The position numbers were made by a program, and so were the translations under genes. Under the pieces are notes generated by a model. It did not search any database and was not told the DNA's origin. It was given only the letters and a program-made list of their open reading frames with translations. This document shows positions 15,398-20,106 of a stretch of DNA of 22,750 nt, piece by piece; position 1 is the stretch's first letter; each line of letters starts with the position of its first letter. This DNA comes from a virus: IMG/VR virus record IMGVR_UViG_3300046028_001732, positions 1-22,750 of that record; one strand, 5' to 3'.

Positions 15398-15422
15398 TTG
15401 ATAAGAGGGTATAATTCCCTCT
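15387..15422 (+). promoter_or_regulatory. Promoter of gp44 with its -10 in a hairpin loop
   Basis: TTGAGT at 15387-15392, a 17-base spacer and TATAAT at 15410-15415. The -10 lies exactly in the loop of a perfect inverted repeat, AGAGGG (15404-15409) with CCCTCT (15417-15422), followed by CTGTTTTATT. The element can be read as a weak terminator for gp45 mRNA and as a promoter for gp44. The -35 overlaps the last codons of gp45. Confidence 0.6.
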
Positions 15423-15448
15423 CTGTTTTATTATGTTTGGATTGATAT

Positions 15449-16399
15449 ATGATTGATAGTCGTGATGAAATGTTTTTGTGGGTAGAAAAGTATCGTCCAC
15501 AGAAGATTGATGATTGTGTTTTGCCACAGGCATTAAAGAATACTTTCCGCCAGTATGTAGAGCAGGGTGAACTGCCTAACTTCTTGTTTACTGGTTCAGC
15601 AGGTGTAGGTAAAACTACAATTGCCAAAGCACTATGTAATGAAATTGGTGCAGAGTTTATGATGATCAACGGATCCGAAGAATCGGGTATTGATACTCTG
15701 CGCACTAAGATTAAGGGGTTCGCTTCCACTATATCATTGACAGATGCCAAGAAAGTTGTCATCCTCGATGAAGCGGATTACCTTAATGCTAATTCGACTC
15801 AGCCAGCGTTGCGTGGATTCATTGAAGAGTTTGCCAACAACTGTCGATTTATCCTTACCTGTAACTTTAAGAATCGTATCATTGAACCTATCCACAGTCG
15901 TTGCGCTGTGGTTGAATTTAAGATTGATTCCAAAGACAAGCAGGAGATCGCTGCAACTTTCTTTAAGCGAGCAGTAACAATCCTCAGACAAGAACAGATT
16001 GAATTCGATCCTAAAGTTGTTGCTGAACTAATCACTAAACACTTTCCAGACTACCGTAGGATTCTAAATGAACTCCAACGATACTCTGTATCAGGTAAGA
16101 TTGATTCTGGTATCCTCGTCAATATGTCCGAGGAATCATTCAAGAGTTTAATCAAACTACTTAAAGAGAAAGACTTTGCCGAAGTCCGCAAGTGGGTTTC
16201 AAAGAACTCTGACTCAGATACTACATCACTATTCCGTGAACTATATGATAGTGCTGCAAATACTATTGAACCAAACAGTGTTCCACAGTTGGTTCTTATT
16301 CTTGCAGACTATCAATATAAAGCAGCATTTGTGGCTGACCATGAACTAAATATTATGGCAGCACTCACTGAGATTATGGCTCAGTGTAAATTTAAATGA
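15449..16399 (+). CDS. 44: gp44, clamp loader ATPase subunit
   Basis: 316 residues (T4 gp44 has 319). Four gp44 and one gp62 form the loader that opens gp45 with ATP. It begins with the clamp-loader signature WVEKYRPQKIDDCVLP. Walker A GSAGVGKT is at 49-56, Walker B LDEAD at 106-110, a TCN sensor 1 near 138, and the HSRC arginine-finger motif at 149-152. The C-terminal part is the alpha-helical collar. The ATG at 15449 (weak TTTGGA before it) gives the T4-like amino-terminal length; an internal ATG at 15467 would remove only six residues. Confidence 0.96.
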   Translation: MIDSRDEMFLWVEKYRPQKIDDCVLPQALKNTFRQYVEQGELPNFLFTGSAGVGKTTIAKALCNEIGAEFMMINGSEESGIDTLRTKIKGFASTISLTDAKKVVILDEADYLNANSTQPALRGFIEEFANNCRFILTCNFKNRIIEPIHSRCAVVEFKIDSKDKQEIAATFFKRAVTILRQEQIEFDPKVVAELITKHFPDYRRILNELQRYSVSGKIDSGILVNMSEESFKSLIKLLKEKDFAEVRKWVSKNSDSDTTSLFRELYDSAANTIEPNSVPQLVLILADYQYKAAFVADHELNIMAALTEIMAQCKFK

Positions 16400-16406
16400 G
16401 GCTAAT

Positions 16407-16736
16407 ATGGAACTTATTTTACTAGTATTATTCGGCATCGTTGTATGGGCACTGGGTGTGAAGTCTGGCTGGGATGCTAGAGAAAGACATGCCAGCAAGA
16501 TAACAAAACAATTTCTTGATGCCATGCAAGATGCTGAAGAAGACCAAGAGGAACTACTCCATATCGTTATCGAAAACCATAATGATATGTTATTTGTTTA
16601 CGACAAAGATACTGAACAATTTATGGCACAGGGATCTACACGAGAAGATGTAGAAAAAGTTCTTGTAGAAAGATTTCCTGGAAAACGATTTGCATGCCAT
16701 GAGTCTATACTTAAAGAAGTTGGGTTTATCCCATGA
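16407..16736 (+). CDS. Membrane-anchored unknown protein inside the clamp-loader operon
   Basis: 109 residues. Residues 2-18 (ELILLVLFGIVVWALGV) form one hydrophobic helix with no cleavage site, so the protein is probably anchored with its C-terminus in the cytoplasm (Lys/Arg just after the helix). An acidic helix and a compact domain follow, with MLFVYDKDTEQFMAQGS and ERFPGKRFACHESILKEVGF. The latter part resembles short proteins encoded near 44/62 in other T4-like phages, but I cannot name a family. GAGG overlapping the gp44 stop serves as ribosome binding site, and the TGA stop overlaps the gp62 ATG. Confidence 0.7.
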   Translation: MELILLVLFGIVVWALGVKSGWDARERHASKITKQFLDAMQDAEEDQEELLHIVIENHNDMLFVYDKDTEQFMAQGSTREDVEKVLVERFPGKRFACHESILKEVGFIP

Positions 16737-17113
16737 CACCATTTGACTTTATTAATGCAATCAATCTTACAAAGAAAGATCTATTAGCAGAAGACCCGAT
16801 GGCTAAGAAGGACTATGTTCCTTTTATTATTAACAGAGGTTTAGGTTATTTCCCCGATACAGTTCTATATGCGAACGAGATGAATCGCAACTCATCTATT
16901 CCAGTGGACTGGCAGTTTTCTTTTTTACTAAATAGTATCTCTAAGAAGAAAAGATTCTCCAAATGGCACAAAAAAGATGCCGAAACAGAGTCTATTCGAT
17001 TAGTTAAAGAATACTTTGGTTATTCCGATTCTAAGGCAATTGATGCCCTAGATATATTGACGGAAGACCAGTTGGTAATGATAAAAGAAAAATTATACAA
17101 AGGTGGAAAATAA
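16733..17113 (+). CDS. 62: gp62, clamp loader small subunit
   Basis: 126 residues, clearly shorter than T4 gp62 (187). Recognition is by position (44-62-regA order as in T4) and by local matches: AKKDYVPFIINRGLGYFPDTVLYANEMN (T4 has [27 protein letters not shown], shown in part), a KKKRFSKWHKKD stretch (T4: PRGKRYGKWAKL), and SKAIDALDILTEDQL. gp62 is the single non-ATPase subunit that links the gp44 tetramer. The C-terminal region found in T4 seems reduced. The start overlaps the preceding stop, and the stop shares a base with the next ATG. Confidence 0.85.
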   Translation: MTPFDFINAINLTKKDLLAEDPMAKKDYVPFIINRGLGYFPDTVLYANEMNRNSSIPVDWQFSFLLNSISKKKRFSKWHKKDAETESIRLVKEYFGYSDSKAIDALDILTEDQLVMIKEKLYKGGK

Positions 17114-17205
17114 TGACTGTCGAATTGATTTATTACGACTGGACGGCTGAGTCCATGCTTGAAGAGATACTTTATAGTACACTTCAAAGAATTGTTTGCT
17201 CTTGA
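17113..17205 (+). CDS. 30-codon ORF at the head of the truncated regA
   Basis: An ATG overlapping the gp62 stop (TAATG) opens 30 codons beginning MTVELIYYDWTAESML and ending at TGA 17203. It sits exactly where regA should begin, but only the next reading frame continues as RegA. It may be the residue of the original regA start region after a deletion or frameshift, or a short leader peptide whose translation feeds the regA frame. I recognise no function. Confidence 0.4.
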   Translation: MTVELIYYDWTAESMLEEILYSTLQRIVCS

Positions 17206-17413
17206 TGGGAAAGAATCTAACATCACGAGTGGTGATATTGAGAGAAGAAATGCTATTGCTGGTTTGCTTCAAGATTGGGATCTATTAAAGATACTAAATA
17301 ATTCACAAGCAGACAACAAAGCATCTTTGTCTCAAATTAAAGTAGTCTCTTTTAAAGAGAAGCCCGATTGGGAACTTGTTCCCAAATATAACATAGGAAA
17401 GAAATTAAAATGA
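17159..17413 (+). pseudogene. regA: regA translational repressor, lacking the N-terminal third
   Basis: The frame from TTG 17159 encodes 84 residues that match T4 RegA (122 residues) from about residue 44: KRYFIVHFKELFALDGKESN (T4: LYYIVHFKEMLRMDGRQVE), then ERRNAIAGLLQDWDLL (T4: VRRDSIAWLLEDWGLI), VVSFKEKPDWELVPKYNIG (T4: VISFKQKHEWKLVPKYTIG). RegA represses translation of many early phage mRNAs, including 44, 45 and its own. The N-terminal helix implicated in RNA binding in T4 RegA is missing. Upstream the frame is open only to 17129 and offers no ATG; TTG 17159 lacks a good ribosome binding site. It is either a degraded gene or a shortened protein made by a rare start or a +1 shift from the 17113 ORF. 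Confidence 0.7.
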
Positions 17414-17583
17414 TTAAACTTGAATTAAGTATTGAAGAATGCAATATGATTCTTCGTGTATTGGGTAAGCACCCATTTGAAGAAGTTGCTGCCGTTATTA
17501 CTAAAATTAAACAGCAAGGTGAGCCACAGGTTGCAGCATTGGAAGCAGAAGCTGCACCAGTTGAATCACCAGCTGCTGAATAA
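17410..17583 (+). CDS. Small conserved phage protein of the LGKxPFEEV type
   Basis: 57 residues. The first half, MIKLELSIEECNMILRVLGK then HPFEEVAAVITKIKQQ, matches a very common short phage protein pattern (a strand, then two helices with an aLGxxPyxxV core). Its function is unknown. The second half is an Ala/Glu/Pro-rich tail. The ATG overlaps the regA TGA (ATGA). T4 has DNA polymerase gene 43 after regA; here this small gene ends the operon. Confidence 0.75.
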   Translation: MIKLELSIEECNMILRVLGKHPFEEVAAVITKIKQQGEPQVAALEAEAAPVESPAAE

Positions 17584-17638
17584 GGATTATCGTTAGTCTA
17601 AAATAATGATTCTCTTTAGTGTATTATTTGCCTTTGGG

Positions 17639-17646
17639 AATAAATA
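17639..17646 (+). promoter_or_regulatory. Late promoter of pqqA, AATAAATA
   Basis: AATAAATA matches the T4 late consensus TATAAATA except the first base. With T4 geometry, +1 falls at about 17652, so the mRNA would begin with the small stem GTCC-gtctt-GGAC (17652-17664), followed by GGAGAAA (17672-17678) and the pqqA ATG. No good sigma70 promoter is visible in 17584-17640. Confidence 0.65.
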
Positions 17647-17683
17647 TAAGTGTCCGTCTTGGACATAACATGGAGAAATAATT

Positions 17684-17755
17684 ATGTGGACTAAACCAGA
17701 AGCAGTAAACATGAGATACGGATTTGAAATCACTATGTATGTGATGACTCGTTAA
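17684..17755 (+). CDS. pqqA: PqqA, precursor peptide of pyrroloquinoline quinone (PQQ)
   Basis: 23 residues starting MWTKPEAV and ending GFEITMYVMTR. This is the exact length of the Klebsiella type (MWKKPAF...GLEVTLYISNR), with Trp2, Lys4, Pro5, Arg11, Gly13, Glu15, Thr17, Tyr19 and Arg23 all in register. Glu15 and Tyr19 are the two residues that the radical SAM enzyme PqqE cross-links, with PqqD as chaperone; proteolysis, PqqB and PqqC then finish PQQ. PQQ is the cofactor of methanol dehydrogenase and some sugar and alcohol dehydrogenases. No pqqB-F gene is in the window, so the peptide would rely on host enzymes. GGAG sits 8-12 bases before the ATG, and a T4-type late promoter lies upstream. 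A phage-carried metabolic gene is the natural reading. Confidence 0.92.
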   Translation: MWTKPEAVNMRYGFEITMYVMTR

Positions 17756-17764
17756 AGAATTCAC

Positions 17765-17835
17765 CTTAGGACCACTAAGTTACGAATCGTTTTAAAGCAG
17801 ACATGACGTACGATGTCGCTGGAGTTGTAACCAGC
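17765..17835 (+). other. Run of stem-loops downstream of pqqA
   Basis: Three hairpins follow pqqA with no ORF of usable size: CTTAG-gacca-CTAAG (17765-17779), GACAT-n8-ATGTC (17800-17817) and GCTGG-n8-CCAGC (17818-17835). The last two are adjacent and could stack. This may be a structured 3' untranslated region that stabilises pqqA mRNA, or a small RNA. No tRNA T-loop or cloverleaf fits. Confidence 0.5.
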
Positions 17836-17838
17836 ATC

Positions 17839-17868
17839 TGATATGCCTTCGGGATATCAATTTTATTT
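17839..17868 (+). terminator. Terminator with C(UUCG)G tetraloop
   Basis: TGATAT and CC pair with GG and ATATCA around a TTCG tetraloop, with one bulged G, then ATTTTATTT. C(UUCG)G is an exceptionally stable loop. It ends the pqqA unit. It also contains an ATG (17843) in frame with the next gene, which should not be used as its start. Confidence 0.75.
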
Positions 17869-17893
17869 AACTCGCTTAATAGGAGAAGCACAA

Positions 17894-18400
17894 ATGGTAA
17901 GACAATTCATTCCCTCAATTTTTGGTGAACACTTCAAAGACTTTGATAAGGTGTTCGTAGGTTTCGATGACCAGTTCTCGAAGATGCAAGTTCTTCATGA
18001 CGAACTAACCAAAAACATTCCCAACTATCCTCCATTCAATGTTCGCAAGAACGGTAATACCTACACGATTGAACTCGCTGTGGCAGGTTTCGCACAAAAC
18101 GAAATCGACATTACTATTGATGGCGGTAAGTTAATCGTTAAGGGTAACTCTGAATCAACTGAACCAGAGGGTACTGATTACTTGTTCAAAGGTATTGGCA
18201 TGCGTGCGTTTACTCGTGCATGGGCAATCGGTGACCAGTATGAAGTTAAGGATGCTGAACTGTTCAATGGTATATTAAAGATCGCTCTCGATCAATTGAT
18301 CCCAGAAGCACAGAAAGCAAAGAAAGTTCCAGTGAAAACTAAGGGACAAAAATCATTCTTACAGGAGGACGCATATGCTAAAGCTGCTGAAACATTGTAA
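17894..18400 (+). CDS. Hsp20/IbpA-type small heat shock protein
   Basis: 168 residues. The N-terminal segment VFVGFDDQFSKM resembles IbpA. An alpha-crystallin domain follows from about residue 50 to 140, with NYPPFNVRKNGNTYTIELAVAGF, the EIDITIDGGKLIVKG strand pair, and NGILKIALDQLIPEAQK closing in the sHsp pattern. The tail has an IPEAQ/VPV-type motif. Small Hsps hold unfolding proteins; phage copies are known in many T4-like viruses and are thought to aid virion protein folding. AGGAGAAG at 17881-17888 fixes the start at 17894; the in-frame ATG at 17843 lies inside the terminator. It has no obvious promoter of its own, so read-through from the pqqA late promoter is possible. Confidence 0.93.
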   Translation: MVRQFIPSIFGEHFKDFDKVFVGFDDQFSKMQVLHDELTKNIPNYPPFNVRKNGNTYTIELAVAGFAQNEIDITIDGGKLIVKGNSESTEPEGTDYLFKGIGMRAFTRAWAIGDQYEVKDAELFNGILKIALDQLIPEAQKAKKVPVKTKGQKSFLQEDAYAKAAETL

Positions 18401-18485
18401 ACAATTTTTTGTCCTTATGCTTGAATCACTTGTTGAGGCTCGCAAAGCCAGAGCCGATGCGATAACAAAGGGTATCGGAAGATAA
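18375..18485 (+). CDS. 36-residue protein overlapping the Hsp20 3' end
   Basis: ATG 18375 in a different frame from Hsp20, with a near-perfect Shine-Dalgarno AGGAGGA at 18363-18369, ending at TAA 18483-18485. The sequence begins MLKLLKHCKQFFVLMLESLV and ends in EARKARADAITKGIGR, a short amphipathic or hydrophobic helix followed by a basic helix. The layout recalls DUF1127-like mini-proteins, but the identity is not established. The strong ribosome binding site inside a coding region is the best evidence that it is real. Confidence 0.6.
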   Translation: MLKLLKHCKQFFVLMLESLVEARKARADAITKGIGR

Positions 18486-18503
18486 ACAAATAATCATACA
18501 AAC

Positions 18504-18525
18504 AGGGAGAGTTTCGGCTCTCCCT
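18504..18525 (+). terminator. Hairpin next to a late promoter
   Basis: AGGGAGAG pairs perfectly with CTCTCCCT around a TTTCGG loop, the same loop as the gp23 terminator. There is no T-run: the stem runs directly into the TAAATA element. It could end or stabilise the upstream mRNA and may need Rho or nothing further. Confidence 0.6.
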
Positions 18526-18530
18526 AAATA
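18523..18530 (+). promoter_or_regulatory. Late promoter, CCTAAATA
   Basis: A TAAATA core fused to the 3' arm of the preceding hairpin. With T4 spacing (-13 to -6) the predicted +1 is 18536, the A of the next ATG, the same geometry as at 1522-1535. Confidence 0.55.
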
Positions 18531-18535
18531 CTTGT

Positions 18536-18739
18536 ATGAAAGCAAAACTATCTCACAACATGATATCTTTCGTCACAGTTCGTCGTGGCGACTGGATATT
18601 AAAAATATCTGTTTACAAAAATAAACAGATAATGTTAGTTGCACAGCATTGTTATGATTTTGAAAGAACATTTGTTTCATTCTTTACTGACCAAAACATT
18701 GCAGCAGATTTTATTGAACAACTTGTCACAGAGGATTGA
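18536..18739 (+). CDS. Small unknown protein, probably leaderless
   Basis: 67 residues, not recognised. It looks beta-rich at first (ISFVTVRRGDWILKISVYKN then KQIMLVAQH) and has a helix at the end (DQNIAADFIEQLVTED). There is no ribosome binding site in front of the ATG: the bases between the hairpin and the ATG are just the late promoter element plus CTTGT. Its TGA is followed immediately by the ATG of the next gene. Confidence 0.65.
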   Translation: MKAKLSHNMISFVTVRRGDWILKISVYKNKQIMLVAQHCYDFERTFVSFFTDQNIAADFIEQLVTED

Positions 18740-19036
18740 ATGAGAGACATTAAAGTATTTAAATTGATTAGTGGTGAAGAACTTATTGCCAAAGTAGAAT
18801 CAACTGGTTATGGATTTGAGTGTGAAACGATCGCAACAATTTTAATGCAGCAAACTAAAGAAGGTGTTGGATTGGCATTGATGCCATATATGCCTTACTC
18901 AGAAGGAATTGTGAAACTACATAGGCATTCCATTGCTTCAGAAGGAACACCATCCATCAAAATGGTCAACGAATTCAACCGATTATTCGGTTCAGGGATA
19001 GAGATCGCTCCAGCGTCTGCTTTAATCGGTCTATAA
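18740..19036 (+). CDS. Second Sm-like (LSM-fold) phage protein, putative
   Basis: 98 residues. VFKLISGEELIAKVESTGYG at the N-terminus matches the KLxSGEE pattern of the protein at 4039-4500 (MKLTSGEQVMAVLKEE). Strand-like segments around ATILMQQTKEGVGLALMPYMPY follow, and the C-terminus ends in a helix and a Gly/Ala-rich tail. Proteins of this pattern are common in T4-like phages of aquatic bacteria. RNA binding is plausible from the fold but unproven. It follows the preceding stop without any gap (TGA ATG), and a strong terminator lies 18 bases downstream. Confidence 0.55.
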   Translation: MRDIKVFKLISGEELIAKVESTGYGFECETIATILMQQTKEGVGLALMPYMPYSEGIVKLHRHSIASEGTPSIKMVNEFNRLFGSGIEIAPASALIGL

Positions 19037-19054
19037 CCCTCTCCAGCCCTCCTT

Positions 19055-19079
19055 AAAACCCTCTCTCGTAGAGGGTTTT
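19055..19079 (+). terminator. Strong terminator, usable in both directions
   Basis: AAAACCCTCT pairs perfectly with AGAGGGTTTT around a five-base loop. The A-run on one side and T-run on the other would allow termination on either strand. Confidence 0.88.
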
Positions 19080-19090
19080 CCGCATTCTAA

Positions 19091-19137
19091 ACCCCTGTAT
19101 CTACAAGGGTTTCTAATCCCCTCAACTCCGTAGGGTT
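19091..19137. repeat. Two promoter-proximal palindromes in tandem
   Basis: ACCC-c-TGTA-tc-TACA-a-GGGT (19091-19110) closely matches the copy at 12078. It is followed by an imperfect CCC...GTAGGG copy (19118-19135) whose tail GTAGGGTTATT matches the one at 13345. The -35 of the next promoter is 15 bases downstream. Confidence 0.55.
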
Positions 19138-19151
19138 ATTAAATTTAGTTG

Positions 19152-19180
19152 TTGTCTTTAATTGCAAACTGCTGTATAAT
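19152..19180 (+). promoter_or_regulatory. Sigma70-like promoter
   Basis: TTGTCT at 19152-19157, a 17-base spacer and TATAAT at 19175-19180, with TTTAATT after the -35 as in the promoters at 13378 and 19673. Confidence 0.88.
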
Positions 19181-19212
19181 ATAGTCTTAGAAAGTTGAAA
19201 AGGAACTGAAAA

Positions 19213-19455
19213 ATGACTGAATTCGAAAGCAAATGCTACGGTATCTCTGCAGAAACTATTCGTAAAGAATACATGGGTTCGATTACTGCTCGTCTGAGTG
19301 GTTTGGAAATGGTTGCGATGAGTGTTCTTTCTGATGCTCAAGAACTGATGTCCTTCGGTAATGATCAAGCAACTGATCAGGCACGCAAAAACATCAACAT
19401 CGCAAAATTCATTCTGTCAGAAATGATGGAAGCACGAATGACTGAAACTGTTTAA
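19213..19455 (+). CDS. Small helical protein, unknown function
   Basis: 80 residues, predicted almost wholly helical: ETIRKEYMGSITARLSGLEM, then VAMSVLSDAQELMSFG, then ARKNINIAKFILSEMMEARM. The Met and Ala content and heptad-like spacing suggest a helical hairpin or oligomer. No family recognised. AAAGGAA at 19199-19205 precedes the ATG. The next gene starts 17 bases after its stop and is probably on the same transcript. Confidence 0.7.
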   Translation: MTEFESKCYGISAETIRKEYMGSITARLSGLEMVAMSVLSDAQELMSFGNDQATDQARKNINIAKFILSEMMEARMTETV

Positions 19456-19471
19456 TTAAAGGAAATATATT

Positions 19472-19669
19472 ATGTTCTATAAATCAAAATCTGAGATCCG
19501 TGCCGAAACCGAAAAACAATTGAAGTTGTTTTTGAAGAAGGGTGGATCGATCGAAGTTGTAAAGGCACGCAAAGCACCAACGCAACGCATGTCTGGTAAA
19601 GTTACAAGATCTGGTTCCACTGGGACTTCTGGATTTGCGACTGGATTCCCTCGCAAGAGTTGCATCTAA
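19472..19669 (+). CDS. Small basic protein, unknown function
   Basis: 65 residues, with Lys and Arg throughout: KQLKLFLKKGGSIEVVKARK, then a Ser/Gly/Thr/Arg-rich tail ending FPRKSCI. It may bind nucleic acid, but no domain is recognised. The 21 bases before and including its start (19456-19476) are identical to those at the start of the 162-residue gene (13429-13449), including AAAGGAAA and the ATG. Confidence 0.65.
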   Translation: MFYKSKSEIRAETEKQLKLFLKKGGSIEVVKARKAPTQRMSGKVTRSGSTGTSGFATGFPRKSCI

Positions 19670-19672
19670 GTG

Positions 19673-19701
19673 TTGTCTTTAATTCAGAATTGCGGTATAA
19701 T
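19673..19701 (+). promoter_or_regulatory. Sigma70-like promoter
   Basis: TTGTCT at 19673-19678, a 17-base spacer and TATAAT at 19696-19701. The -35 begins four bases after the stop of the preceding gene. No palindrome of the CCCTGTA type precedes this one. Confidence 0.88.
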
Positions 19702-19731
19702 AGTAGTATGAAAATCGAAAAGGAATTGCAA

Positions 19732-20106
19732 ATGTCAAACGAATTCAAATCTTGGGAAGAAATGTCTGTGTTGGAACAAATGCAATGCCAGTACTGGGAT
19801 ATGTATAAGGATGCATATGGTGTGCGTCCTCGTGGTGTCGATACCTCTTCTTGGACTGAGGAAGTGTTCATGACTGAATTCGAATTGCTTGGTAAAGTTA
19901 TCGAGCAGGAAGAAATTGCTCGCAAAGAATCCGAAGCCCAAGCGATTGTTCGTTTCGAAGATAGTGTGCTCAATCTAATGCACACTGGCACTAATCGTGC
20001 TCGTGTCATTGCTTGGTTGATGGATGCTGAGGGTGCTAATGGCGACTTCGAGTATTTCTGTTTCACGCAGGGTCTACCCTATGGTTACTTCAAGGAAGTG
20101 GCATGA
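19732..20106 (+). CDS. Conserved phage protein of unknown function
   Basis: 124 residues. The DMYKDAYGVRPRGVDTSSWT segment followed by a long helix with repeated Glu (EFELLGKVIEQEEIARKESE) is a pattern seen in many phage hypothetical proteins. The C-terminal half has RARVIAWLMDAEGANGDFEY. AAAAGGA at 19718-19724 precedes ATG 19732. The in-frame ATG at 19708 coincides with the predicted transcription start and lacks a ribosome binding site. The stop overlaps the next gene (ATGA). Confidence 0.7.
   Translation: MSNEFKSWEEMSVLEQMQCQYWDMYKDAYGVRPRGVDTSSWTEEVFMTEFELLGKVIEQEEIARKESEAQAIVRFEDSVLNLMHTGTNRARVIAWLMDAEGANGDFEYFCFTQGLPYGYFKEVA

Noticed and set aside
17756-17838. A tRNA or known riboswitch downstream of pqqA
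   Set aside because: The stems do not form a cloverleaf, there is no TTCRA T-loop or acceptor pairing, and I see no match to a known riboswitch core. It is described only as hairpins.
17803-17841. A 12-codon ORF (MTYDVAGVVTSI) within the hairpin array
   Set aside because: No ribosome binding site, and it is located inside predicted stems. Too short to support without conservation data.
17843-17893. Hsp20 starting at ATG 17843
   Set aside because: The ATG is inside a UUCG-capped terminator and has no Shine-Dalgarno. ATG 17894 has AGGAGAAG at the right distance.
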